In this document: one piece after another, positions 16,129-24,639 of the stretch
Layout of the letters: each line of letters begins with the position of its first letter
Position numbering within the stretch: the first letter of the stretch is position 1
From: Gammaproteobacteria bacterium
Lineage (GTDB): Bacteria > Pseudomonadota > Gammaproteobacteria > Steroidobacterales > Woeseiaceae
Assembly (NCBI GenBank): GCA_029865385.1
Contig: JAOUGX010000003.1
Coordinates: 1-64,000 of the forward strand
DNA: 64,000 nt
Direction: 5' to 3'
The notes under the pieces: generated by a model
Database searches by the model: none
What the model was told of the DNA's origin: nothing
What the model saw: the letters and a program-made list of their open reading frames with translations, nothing else
Program-made: the position numbers and the translations under genes

Positions 16129-16509
16129 TCAGACTTTGTCCGTCCGGACTCCGTAGCGCCACATGATGATGTAAGCAATGCCGATGGAAAACGGAAATGC
16201 CGCCCCCGCCAGGCAGCCGCGCAGGGTATAGCCGGACGGATCGGGCACTGCCCAGCCGCACAATGCCAGGCCCACGGCCAGCGCGAGCCAGACCAGGCCG
16301 TTCCGCAGATCCCTGTTCTTCGGCGGCTCCGGCTCGCTGATGCTTTTCATCAGCTCCGGTGTCAGTTCGGCGCCTTTTTCAAGCGCCAGGCGAATCGTCT
16401 GCTGCTTTTCGGCACGCCCGCGGTGGCCAAAAAACACGAACAGCCAGAAAACAAGCGCGATCGTGCCGAAAAATGCGATTGGTACCAGTACGTCTTCCAT
16501 CATTTCCAT
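16129..16509 (-). CDS. DUF6249-like membrane protein
   Basis: I start at MEMMEDVLVPIAFFG (126 residues). There are three hydrophobic segments: VLVPIAFFGTIALVFWLFVFF, GLVWLALAVGLALCGWAV and an FPFSIGIAYIIMW stretch. A charged cytoplasmic linker (EKQQTIRLALEKGAELTPEL) separates the first two. This is the pattern of DUF6249 proteins that accompany ECF sigma factors. It is the first gene of the sigma factor operon; its biochemical role is not known. Confidence 0.78.
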   Translation of the reverse strand: MEMMEDVLVPIAFFGTIALVFWLFVFFGHRGRAEKQQTIRLALEKGAELTPELMKSISEPEPPKNRDLRNGLVWLALAVGLALCGWAVPDPSGYTLRGCLAGAAFPFSIGIAYIIMWRYGVRTDKV

Positions 16510-16623
16510 GCTCCAGTCCTCGAAGGCCCGATTCGGCCTCGTCACCCATCAGATGCACCCCGGCCGGACATTGGATGCGAGATTCCCGAACTTTTATTGT
16601 CAATAAAAACAAAAAGTTGGCAT

Positions 16624-19107
16624 TTACGCGACCCGAGTCGCATCGGACCGCGCCATCGCGCGTATCCCGCGAGGCCTCATTTTCAGCTCCAGCGCACTGC
16701 CGAGCAAATACAGCTTCTGCCAGTTGCGAACCACGGTAGGCAGGAACGGCTGCGGACGGAAGCGGTGCATCAAGGTATACAAGGGCAAGCGGTTGATGAT
16801 CAGGTGGCGCAGGGACAGCATGAAGCCGCGATGCCAGCGCAGCTTGTCGATAGCGGCGCCCGATGCGATCTCCAGCTCCTGACGATGCAATTCGAGATAC
16901 GCCACCAGTTCCGCCGGCCCGCTGTTCGGCGGCAATACGAAGCACAGCAGTTCCGCGAGGTCCCGTTGCGGCACATCGATCGCGCTGAGTTCCCAGTCGA
17001 AAAACAGTGGCGTCGCATGAACCCCGTTGCGCCGCAGAGCAAAGTTGCGCGGGTTGCAGTCGTTGTGCACCAGCGTGCGCGGCAAAGACCGCATTTCCGG
17101 CCACCAGTCGCCGAGAGTGTCGATAAGCCGCTTTTGCAGTGGCAGGACGGACTGGTCCAGCCATTGGTCGAACCACGGCGCGCTGTACTCGGACAGCGAC
17201 TGCCACAGCGCCGACATCGCCAGCATTCGCGCCGTAACGGGCGGGGCCGAGAACCAGCGCGACCTCTCCAGCTCCGGGTCACGTCCGAAGTTCGCGGCAT
17301 GAATCCCGGCCAGGCCATGAATAACATCGCCAATGTCTCGCGCGTTCCACTTCGCATTCGCGACGTCGTAGCACTCTGCTTCGCCCAGGTATTCCATCGC
17401 GATGGCCCAGACACCACCGCCTGAATCGTCGCGACCATTGCGACCCGTACCGTAAATTCGCGGTAAGTAGCTGCGCAACGCAGGTGACGCATCCTCATAC
17501 ACAGCGAGCTCGCGTTCGTGGCTGCCAGCCAGCCCGAGATCCCATTTGAAATTCTCGAAAAGTATCCCGAGCTGCGGACTGCACAACGTCGCCACCTCAA
17601 CCAGCAAGTCCTGCATCACGGAATCGGAGGGTTTCGTCTTCAACAGAATGTCGAGTGTTTGCGGTCGGCCGGACTGGCGATGAATGATACTTAACTCCAA
17701 ACGCCGAATACCGATGCCGTTGCCAACGCGTGCTGACGCGACTTCGTTGAAAATGCCGTTGTGCGAGGCAATGTTCTTTTCACCGATACGGCCCAGATCG
17801 AATCTATTTGTATCAAGCCATCCGGAAATCGCGCCGCGCAGAACTTCGTCGCCGCTTCGTCGTGCTCCTTTGCCGCTCCGCGCCCGTTTTGTCGCGGGCA
17901 GCATACCGGTCCTTGCGTAGTGCTGCAGGTAGCGCTCGAGGAGAGTTGCATCCAATGCCGGGGCCGACAGGCCGAGATCGGCGAGGGTCGCGAGGGTCAA
18001 GACGTTCCGGACACGCCCCTGGCGATTCCTGAGAAAAGACTCGTAAGGTGCCGGGCCATTGTTTCGGGATGTGTTTGCACCGAAAAAGCGACGATAGCCA
18101 AACAGGCTGTATCGGGCATTAAGCCGGTCGAACGTACGCTCCAGCCACTCCGGATGCCGCATCAGCGCTATCGGGTAGCCGTATAGATTCATCCACAGCA
18201 CTACCTCGCGCCATGCGCGGCCGTGCTCGTTGTACAGGTTCAACAATTCCCAGTGCGGGCGCGCCGTCGTTCCAAGACCTGCGAGCACCTTTGCCACGTA
18301 ATCGACCGGCACACAGTCGAGCTGCCAGTCGGTGTCGATCGCCGCGCCGGATGCGACACAGCTCTCGATCAATGCGGAGATCAGGTCGGCCGGGTTGGCG
18401 GCGCCGGTTTCACTGTGCCCGGAAATCAGTGATGGGCGTATGACCGATACCGGCAATCCACGACTGGATGCAGCGCGCAACAGCGACTCGGATACGCATT
18501 TTGTTTGTGCATAAGCCAGCGGCATGCGCTCGACGTAATCCAGCATGTCGGTGCTTTCGTCGACGAGGTCCGGTGCTTCGGTAGCAAAGCAAACGGCAAT
18601 GGTGGACGCATAAAGGACACGCTTTCGATGCCCGGTGCAGGCGAAACGGATGACCTCGAGCGTGCCACTGACATTGCTTGGACGCAGTTGCCGATAGCCT
18701 CGAGCCCAGTTCACTTCTGCGGCACAGTGATAGATGGTGGCGACCTGGTCCGCCAGCCTGCGGTATTCGGAGTCGTCCAGGCCGAAACGAAGCCGGTCGG
18801 TGGCGCCGGCAATGGCAAACACGCGATCCGCATACGCGGCAATGTCGACACCGGCCTGCCTGAGCGAATTCGCCAGTCGTTCGCGCGCCTCGATTGTACT
18901 TCCGGCGCGAACCAGGCAATGCAACTCGCCAGCGCTACGCTCAAGCAGTTGCCGAACGACGAATCGACCCAGGAAACCGGTTGCGCCTGTCACAAGCGCA
19001 GCGGAACGCGGGATAAGGCTTTCCTCTCCCGGTACGATTTCCGCCGGCAGCAGTGCGTCACTGCGCATCAGTGCCGTGAGCGCGGATCGGCTGTTTTGCC
19101 TAGCCAC
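16624..19107 (-). CDS. Thioester reductase domain fused to APH/choline-kinase-like phosphotransferase
   Basis: The product joins two enzymes. The N-terminal half is a thioester-reductase-type extended SDR: ALVTGATGFLGRF (NADPH site), YHCAAEVNW, and the catalytic YAQTK. Such domains reduce acyl thioesters to aldehydes or alcohols. The C-terminal half (about 440-800) is a kinase of the aminoglycoside/choline phosphotransferase fold, with catalytic LVHNDCNPRN and the metal-binding FFDWE. I choose the GTG at 19107, which overlaps the upstream stop by 8 bp and gives 827 residues; an ATG at 19068 is an alternative. It is the last gene of the seven-gene lipid operon. Making and then phosphorylating an alcohol on one polypeptide is an attractive inference. 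Confidence 0.85.
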   Translation of the reverse strand: MARQNSRSALTALMRSDALLPAEIVPGEESLIPRSAALVTGATGFLGRFVVRQLLERSAGELHCLVRAGSTIEARERLANSLRQAGVDIAAYADRVFAIAGATDRLRFGLDDSEYRRLADQVATIYHCAAEVNWARGYRQLRPSNVSGTLEVIRFACTGHRKRVLYASTIAVCFATEAPDLVDESTDMLDYVERMPLAYAQTKCVSESLLRAASSRGLPVSVIRPSLISGHSETGAANPADLISALIESCVASGAAIDTDWQLDCVPVDYVAKVLAGLGTTARPHWELLNLYNEHGRAWREVVLWMNLYGYPIALMRHPEWLERTFDRLNARYSLFGYRRFFGANTSRNNGPAPYESFLRNRQGRVRNVLTLATLADLGLSAPALDATLLERYLQHYARTGMLPATKRARSGKGARRSGDEVLRGAISGWLDTNRFDLGRIGEKNIASHNGIFNEVASARVGNGIGIRRLELSIIHRQSGRPQTLDILLKTKPSDSVMQDLLVEVATLCSPQLGILFENFKWDLGLAGSHERELAVYEDASPALRSYLPRIYGTGRNGRDDSGGGVWAIAMEYLGEAECYDVANAKWNARDIGDVIHGLAGIHAANFGRDPELERSRWFSAPPVTARMLAMSALWQSLSEYSAPWFDQWLDQSVLPLQKRLIDTLGDWWPEMRSLPRTLVHNDCNPRNFALRRNGVHATPLFFDWELSAIDVPQRDLAELLCFVLPPNSGPAELVAYLELHRQELEIASGAAIDKLRWHRGFMLSLRHLIINRLPLYTLMHRFRPQPFLPTVVRNWQKLYLLGSALELKMRPRGIRAMARSDATRVA

Positions 19108-19846
19108 GACGGTGTTCACGATGCCACTCCAGGAATTGATTGCGAACGCGCTCCTTGTTTGAAACAAGGTCCGCAAGCTGCCAGCCGGACGTATCTATTG
19201 CCGGCTTAAAATAGATGTCCACCTGCCCTGCTCCGGCGCAGTAACCCATGCCCGGATCCACTTCCGGCGGTGTCGCGATATAGAAAGGAACCATTGGCGC
19301 ACCGAGCGCAGTCGCGAGGTGAAACGAGCCCTTGTTGAAGGAACCGAGTTCGCCGCCGGTCACACGACGACCTTCCGGACTGAGATAGACGGATTCGCCG
19401 GTATTTCGCAGCAATTGCTCGGCGCGGCGGAAAATCTCGACCCGGCGCTCGGGGAAAATTTGCGGTACGGTCCAGATGATGCCGGTCAGGTAACCGATGA
19501 TCGCAAGCGGCGGAAATTTCCGCAGGAAGCCGCTCATGAAAAAGCGCGTGTTCGGCAGCGCCAGCGCTATCAACACGAACAGGTCGATCGTCGATGTGTG
19601 ATTCGAGATATACACACGTTGCTGAGCAGAATCGGGCGGAGCATCGTGCACGATGACGCGAACGCCCCAGATACGCAGCGTCAGTCGGCCCAGCGGCGCT
19701 GCGAGGCTTTCGGTGTAGAAACGCCGCGCCTGGAACGCCGTCAACAATCCGGCAAGCAACATCACGAGCGAGCCGATCGACATCAGCAGCAGCGTCAGTG
19801 CCGCCTTCGGTCGGCAGAATCGCCTGTTGTGAGTCAAGGCATTCAT
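19100..19846 (-). CDS. 1-acyl-glycerol-3-phosphate acyltransferase-like (PlsC family)
   Basis: The 248-residue product begins at MNALTHNRRF, whose ATG overlaps the methyltransferase stop by 4 bp. An N-terminal membrane helix (LTLLLMSIGSLVMLLAGLLTAF) precedes the acyltransferase core. Motif I is ISNHTSTIDLF (HxxxxD), and motif III appears as SPEGRR in place of the more usual FPEGTR. The family transfers acyl groups from acyl-ACP or acyl-CoA to lipid alcohols at the inner membrane. Here it is sixth in the lipid operon and probably acylates that pathway's product rather than serving bulk phospholipid synthesis. Confidence 0.9.
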   Translation of the reverse strand: MNALTHNRRFCRPKAALTLLLMSIGSLVMLLAGLLTAFQARRFYTESLAAPLGRLTLRIWGVRVIVHDAPPDSAQQRVYISNHTSTIDLFVLIALALPNTRFFMSGFLRKFPPLAIIGYLTGIIWTVPQIFPERRVEIFRRAEQLLRNTGESVYLSPEGRRVTGGELGSFNKGSFHLATALGAPMVPFYIATPPEVDPGMGYCAGAGQVDIYFKPAIDTSGWQLADLVSNKERVRNQFLEWHREHRRG

Positions 19847-20805
19847 CGGGAGCCCGGCGCCCTGCAAATCACGGTTTGCATCGCCAGGTTGAGTTTCTTC
19901 TCGAACAGCAGTACCGGAAGCAACAGCAACTGGCCGAGGAAGTACGGATAGATCGCTTTCGACAGGTTCAGGCCGCGGCCTTTCAGCCATTTGAACGCGG
20001 TCCCGGCGAACAGGTAGAAGTAGGCGGGAAATGCACCGTAGGGCAGATACTCGACGACCTCGAGGCCGGCCTGCTCAACCATCGCCAGCAGGGTTTTCTT
20101 ACTGTAAAGCGCGGTATGTTGCGGAGCCTGCAAGCCGGGCCAGCGTTCTTTGAACAGGCGATATGACACGCTGTCCAGACGCGGTACTTCGATGACGAGC
20201 TTGCCGTCCGTTGCCAGAAGATCACGTGCATGCCGCAGCGTGCGGACCGGATCGTAGTCGTGCTCGAGAAAATGCCACATCGTAATCAGGTCGAATCGGT
20301 GTTCGGCAAATTCCTGTTCGTAGAAAAGGCCGAGGTGAAAATCGATCAGCTCGAACGACGGCAGGTGTGTCAGATCCTTGAAGTCGACGCCGCTGACAGT
20401 CGCCATGCTGCGTTTGTGAATTTCCTCGAGAAACGTACCTGCACCGCAGCCGACGTCGAGTACCTTGGAATGACTTGTGAGCGCTACGTAGTTTCCGACC
20501 AGCGTGCATTTGTCGCGATCGTGTTTGCCCATGGCCCATTCGTAAAGCGGCTTTAACGGTCCCCAGTCGGTTTTCTTTCGATGCGCGATGTACTCGTCAT
20601 CGTAGTAAGCGCTGATCCAGTCCAGTTTGAGCCTGGGATTCTGGTACACGAGTTCGCATTGCTGACACTGGACGAACAGAAAACGGCCGGGCTTGCCCGT
20701 CAGGTCTTCCTCGGCGATGACCAGCGGCACCGAATCCTGGCAGCCGCAGCAATAGCAGTGGACCCGCTCGAACTGGCTTGCAACTGGCGTACGCAGTGCC
20801 GTCAT
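19843..20805 (-). CDS. SAM-dependent methyltransferase with N-terminal zinc ribbon
   Basis: I start at MTALRTPVASQFERV, because its ATG overlaps the upstream stop by 4 bp; this gives 320 residues. The N-terminus has a four-cysteine ribbon (CYCCGC and CQQCELVYQNPR). The Rossmann core is a class I methyltransferase: KVLDVGCGAGTFLEEI (SAM binding), VSGVDF, FDLITMWHFLEH. The C-terminal 60 residues are hydrophobic (YPYFLGQLLLLPVLLFEKKL) and likely membrane-associated. The ribbon-methyltransferase layout is common in natural-product and sugar biosynthesis. The methyl acceptor is unknown; the operon suggests a lipid or its head group. Confidence 0.9.
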   Translation of the reverse strand: MTALRTPVASQFERVHCYCCGCQDSVPLVIAEEDLTGKPGRFLFVQCQQCELVYQNPRLKLDWISAYYDDEYIAHRKKTDWGPLKPLYEWAMGKHDRDKCTLVGNYVALTSHSKVLDVGCGAGTFLEEIHKRSMATVSGVDFKDLTHLPSFELIDFHLGLFYEQEFAEHRFDLITMWHFLEHDYDPVRTLRHARDLLATDGKLVIEVPRLDSVSYRLFKERWPGLQAPQHTALYSKKTLLAMVEQAGLEVVEYLPYGAFPAYFYLFAGTAFKWLKGRGLNLSKAIYPYFLGQLLLLPVLLFEKKLNLAMQTVICRAPGSR

Positions 20806-21458
20806 GACAGGACTCCGCTGGAGTAATGGAACGCCGTTGCGATCACTACGCCTGCCGTCACGCCGCCAATGAATTGAAATTTGGCAGCGCCGCGCAACGA
20901 GCGATCGTCGTGCCATTCGAAAGCAGCGAGAATTGCGTAGACGACCAGACCGGAAGCCCACAAACGAAATGAAAGCGAGCCGGCCAGGATGAGGAACACC
21001 GGGTACTTGGCAAGTAACAACCCGGCGCGAAATGGCCGCGCTGCACTCCTGCCCGGCGGGCTGTGGTACAGCAACGCCAGCAGCAGGCTGAGCAATAGCA
21101 GAACCGCCAGTCTGTGACTGTCGTCGCGAAGCAGCCAGGCGAGCGAAGACAAGCCGGCAAGGACCGCAACGACAAATGGCAACAGGCTTTCCGCAGTCAC
21201 CAGCACCCTCTGCGGATGATGCAGCCTGTCGTACGTGAGGTCCGCGAGGTCATCCCATAGCCTGAAAGTCACTATCGCAAGCACCAGGAAACCGGCCTGC
21301 CTGATCAGAATATCAGGTGACGGCACTGCGATGGTCGACACGACAAGCGCTGCAAGCAACAGCAGGCACAACGCGGCGATGCGCAAGCCCAGAATGCGCG
21401 TACCCGCATAGCGTGCTGCTTCAGTGATGATTGAATTCGACAAGGCCCTGATCTCCAT
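20802..21458 (-). CDS. UbiA-like prenyltransferase family membrane protein
   Basis: About seven hydrophobic segments are visible in 218 residues. The first loop carries FRLWDDLADLTYDR, which fits the NDxxDxxxD Mg-prenyl-diphosphate motif with Asp in place of Asn. LLYHSPPGR resembles the Tyr-Ser-x-Pro-Pro segment of UbiA enzymes, and EWHDDRS could be the second Asp-rich site. The protein is shorter than usual (about 280), so a role in prenyl transfer is likely but not certain. The start is unclear: ATG 21458 overlaps the previous gene by 38 bp, and TTG 21443 is an alternative. The stop overlaps the methyltransferase start. Confidence 0.72.
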   Translation of the reverse strand: MEIRALSNSIITEAARYAGTRILGLRIAALCLLLLAALVVSTIAVPSPDILIRQAGFLVLAIVTFRLWDDLADLTYDRLHHPQRVLVTAESLLPFVVAVLAGLSSLAWLLRDDSHRLAVLLLLSLLLALLYHSPPGRSAARPFRAGLLLAKYPVFLILAGSLSFRLWASGLVVYAILAAFEWHDDRSLRGAAKFQFIGGVTAGVVIATAFHYSSGVLS

Positions 21459-24060
21459 CGACCCGTAACCGGTCGCCGTCGCGAATGACGCGGGTCGCAT
21501 CCAACACTCCGACGACTGCTGGAATCCCGTACTCCCTGGCGATGATCGCTCCGTGCGACAACATTCCGCCGCGTTCGATGACGAGGCCGTGCACCAGGAA
21601 GAACACCGAGGCCCAGCCCGGATCAGTCTGGCGCGTCACCAGTATTTGTCCGGCCTTGACGCGACCTGCCTGCGAAACGTCCAGTACGACAGCCGCATCG
21701 CCGAGCGCCGAACCGCCGCAGGCACCGCTGCCGTGCAGCGCCTGCACATGCTTCTGCGGGCCAGCCTGCGGCAATGTGCCCGCAACAGGGCGCCACGAAT
21801 CCTGAGCTTTCAGCACCAGCCGGTCCGGCGGCTGCATCTGCTGAAACTGCTGCAGCGCGTCTCGTCGCAGAAGGATTTCATGCGCAAGTACCGGTGCAGC
21901 ACGCTGACTGTTGGTGACCAGCGCCAGGACTTCGGCTGACGTCAACATGAAAACGTCCTCACGCGTTTCCAGCACACCACGCTCCAGCAGGCGCTCGCCG
22001 AGTGCAAGGACAACATGGCGCAGTCGCGTATACAGAAGTGCCTGTTTCATCCTGGCGCGCTCGCGCAGGCGAATGGAGCCCTGCGTAAGGGACAGCAGAA
22101 TGCGAAAGCGACTCGCCCTGCTGAGCAGCGGAATCGCTCGCTGCCATTTCTCGGGTGTCATGCCGGCTGCAACCCGGCCCGTTGTTTCGAGACGCGCATT
22201 CCTCTGTGAACGGGAACGCACCTCCGGACTGTCCACAGTGGACAAAACGTATGCGCGCAACAAATCCAGCAGCGGGCGCGGGTCCTCGACCGGCGTCGGC
22301 TTTGTCAGCATGAGCTCCGCCGAAGAACGAAATCCCCACTCGTCAAGGTATTTGTCGAACTCAGCGGAAAACTCCGTGAATGCGGGTTCACGCATGGCGA
22401 GAAGAATTTCATCCGCCGTGCTATCGGTGAAGAGCGATCTGAGAGCATCGTCGTCGACGATGCGCCGCGACAGCCGCCACAGTGCCTCGACGGGCAGCGC
22501 ACTGGCGAGGCCCGGCAATCCTTTGAGCAAATCATTGTGCAACGCAGACTGATCGGCGAGATCGCGCCACTTCGCCAGCTGCGCCTTGAGAGCGCCATAA
22601 CAAACCATCGCCGCGGTATCGGCGAGCGCCGCATCGTTCCATTGCTCGAAACGGATCTTCAGGAATCCTGAAAGATCGGCGGCAAGCTCGCCAGGGCTCT
22701 TGTGCCGCAGCTTCGACGGCTGCGTCCGATCGGCATATCGATCGACGCGTTTTTCAAAACGGCGGATTCGCCGGTGAACAAACAGGTATTGCCAACTTAC
22801 CGATGCGGCAATACGAATTGCCTCCACCGCGCGCGACAGGCGGCTCAAACTGATGCTCTCCGGCGGAGGAATTTTGTCGGCGCCAACGAAGAGGTTGAAA
22901 AATTCCACGAGGCGCGCTCCGGACGGCATCATATACAGCAGCGCGTGGATGTTGCTCAGGTTGTAGTAAAGCCTGCCACCCTGCAGGCCGACAATGTTGT
23001 CGAAGGCGCCCGCCATTGCGTCGATTCGTTTCCGTGACAAGCCGAAACCGACTGCCAGGTTTCGGAAGTACGCGCTGTATCCTTGCCGAACGATCGAATA
23101 CAGGAACGGCGAAACCGGTTCCGGAAAGTTCTCAGCGATGTTGGCGTTGCTCCAGTGCTGCTCCGCCCCTGAATGGAACCCTGCCGTCGCCGGCCTTGCC
23201 TGCACGATGACGAGCTGATTCGCTTCATCGATGCACCACTCGATATCCTGTGCGGCGCCGTACGCTTTTTCCAGTCGCAAACCGAGATTTGCGAGCTCGA
23301 CGAGGGCGGCAATAGCGGCTCTATCAGGCGATTCGACGCCCGGTGCCGTATGTTCGACAGCAAACGCAAAATCGCTGCGGCCAATTCGTAGCCTGGCCGG
23401 TGTGATTTCGCCGCTGACCAGCCGGTCGCCGAGGCCCGGACCGTACTCCAGCAGCATGCTGTCGGAATGCCGGCCGGTGGGCTCTCGGGTAAACAGAACG
23501 CCGGACCACGACGCACGCACCAGCGGTTGTATGATGACGCCCATCTTCCGCACTGTGATCTTGTTGTGTCTGCAATACAGCAGGACGCGCGATGAAAACA
23601 GCGAACTCCAGGTTGCCTTGACCGAGTGCTCGAGTGCCGCCGGCGAATCGACGTTCAGAAAACTGTCGAGTTGCCCTGCGAATGAGGTCCGCACCGTGTC
23701 TTCGCCGACTGCGGAACTGCGCACGGCATAGCTCGTGTACTGGCCGCCCGTTTCCCGTGTGATGGCCTCGCGCAAATCCTCTGCAAGCGGCGCATCGACA
23801 ATGCGTCGGCGAATGCATTCTGCGGTGGATTCGATAAGCGATTGCGGCCAGGAATTCAATCCGGCAAACAGATTCTCGATTTCCGGCAATACAGCCGCGC
23901 GCGCCAGGTGTTGTTGAAAAACCCGGTCCGGTATAACGACCCCGCCCGGCGTTCGGACGTCAAGTTTTGCAGTGCGGCCGAGGTTAAATGCTTTGCTTCC
24001 GGCCTCGTCGGCATTGGCGAGCGATGAGAGATCGACAAGCAGTTTGTCGGAGCGGCTCAC
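21421..24060 (-). CDS. PEP synthase/rifampin phosphotransferase-like dikinase
   Basis: I start at the GTG of VSRSDKLLVDL, whose GTGA overlaps the preceding stop by 4 bp; this gives 879 residues, close to rifampin phosphotransferases. An N-terminal PPDK-type ATP-grasp domain (about 15-320) includes YAVRSSAVGED, SFAGQLDSFLN and QPLVRASWSGVLFTREP. A long helical middle region follows. The C-terminal mobile domain carries the phospho-accepting His in GGMLSHGAIIAREYG, preceded by TDPGWASVF. The PEP-binding TIM barrel of true PEP synthase is absent, so it probably transfers phosphate to another acceptor, as Rph does. In this operon the acceptor may be a lipid precursor. Confidence 0.86.
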   Translation of the reverse strand: MSRSDKLLVDLSSLANADEAGSKAFNLGRTAKLDVRTPGGVVIPDRVFQQHLARAAVLPEIENLFAGLNSWPQSLIESTAECIRRRIVDAPLAEDLREAITRETGGQYTSYAVRSSAVGEDTVRTSFAGQLDSFLNVDSPAALEHSVKATWSSLFSSRVLLYCRHNKITVRKMGVIIQPLVRASWSGVLFTREPTGRHSDSMLLEYGPGLGDRLVSGEITPARLRIGRSDFAFAVEHTAPGVESPDRAAIAALVELANLGLRLEKAYGAAQDIEWCIDEANQLVIVQARPATAGFHSGAEQHWSNANIAENFPEPVSPFLYSIVRQGYSAYFRNLAVGFGLSRKRIDAMAGAFDNIVGLQGGRLYYNLSNIHALLYMMPSGARLVEFFNLFVGADKIPPPESISLSRLSRAVEAIRIAASVSWQYLFVHRRIRRFEKRVDRYADRTQPSKLRHKSPGELAADLSGFLKIRFEQWNDAALADTAAMVCYGALKAQLAKWRDLADQSALHNDLLKGLPGLASALPVEALWRLSRRIVDDDALRSLFTDSTADEILLAMREPAFTEFSAEFDKYLDEWGFRSSAELMLTKPTPVEDPRPLLDLLRAYVLSTVDSPEVRSRSQRNARLETTGRVAAGMTPEKWQRAIPLLSRASRFRILLSLTQGSIRLRERARMKQALLYTRLRHVVLALGERLLERGVLETREDVFMLTSAEVLALVTNSQRAAPVLAHEILLRRDALQQFQQMQPPDRLVLKAQDSWRPVAGTLPQAGPQKHVQALHGSGACGGSALGDAAVVLDVSQAGRVKAGQILVTRQTDPGWASVFFLVHGLVIERGGMLSHGAIIAREYGIPAVVGVLDATRVIRDGDRLRVDGDQGLVEFNHH

Positions 24061-24638
24061 AGCGCACGTTCCTTGACGCCCAGCCAGAACAGGAAAATGC
24101 TGAACAGCGCGTGCAGTCCGGGCCCCATCAATAACACCCAAAGCCAGGTCAACGCCGGCACAGGCACCAGCAGGCTCACGGCTATCAGCACACCGAGTGC
24201 GGAGTCGAATCGGTCGAGCAATGGACAGACGATGCGCGCCAGACCGGTGGTCGGCAGCCTGCCAGGCGCCACGCCAAGCTGCCGCTTGAGAAAGGAGTTG
24301 GGCAGTTCGGCCAGCATGAAACCAAGGCCCGCCGCGAAACCTGTCCACGCATAGCGCTGAATCGACATGTCCCACAGGTTATCCGCCAGCGGCCCCGGCA
24401 AATGCTCGCGAAATGCCGCGGTCAATGCGAACGCGCCGGCAGCCGCAATCGGCAGTGCAATGAATCCTCGCAGTCGTTTGTGATCGCCGAATACACGCCG
24501 GCCACGATAATTGGCACCGAGATCGACCGGCATAAGCAGTACGCCGGTTTGCACCGAACGCAGCCACGCGATATGTACAAGCCCGGCGACACTCATCGCT
24601 AGCAACAGGAAAACGGCAAGGCTCAGGCTATAGGTCAT
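24057..24638 (-). CDS. CarS-like CDP-archaeol/CDP-lipid synthase
   Basis: The 193-residue integral membrane protein has four to five hydrophobic segments. It shows the CarS (PF01864) signature: MPVDLGANYRGRRVFGDHK followed by RG, then FMLAELPNSFLKRQLG, and a final LLDRFDSALG. This family activates a lipid phosphate with CTP to form a CDP-lipid; the archaeal member makes CDP-archaeol, and the bacterial CdsA belongs to the wider group. It follows the desaturase by one base and overlaps the dikinase by 4 bp. A second CDP-lipid activator in a bacterial operon points to a dedicated lipid rather than housekeeping phospholipids. Confidence 0.82.
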   Translation of the reverse strand: MTYSLSLAVFLLLAMSVAGLVHIAWLRSVQTGVLLMPVDLGANYRGRRVFGDHKRLRGFIALPIAAAGAFALTAAFREHLPGPLADNLWDMSIQRYAWTGFAAGLGFMLAELPNSFLKRQLGVAPGRLPTTGLARIVCPLLDRFDSALGVLIAVSLLVPVPALTWLWVLLMGPGLHALFSIFLFWLGVKERAL

Positions 24639-24639
24639 G

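Noticed and set aside
24061-24375. N-terminal extension of the dikinase by 105 residues
   Set aside because: It is the out-of-frame reading of the CarS-like gene; the GTG at 24060 makes the typical 4-bp overlap.
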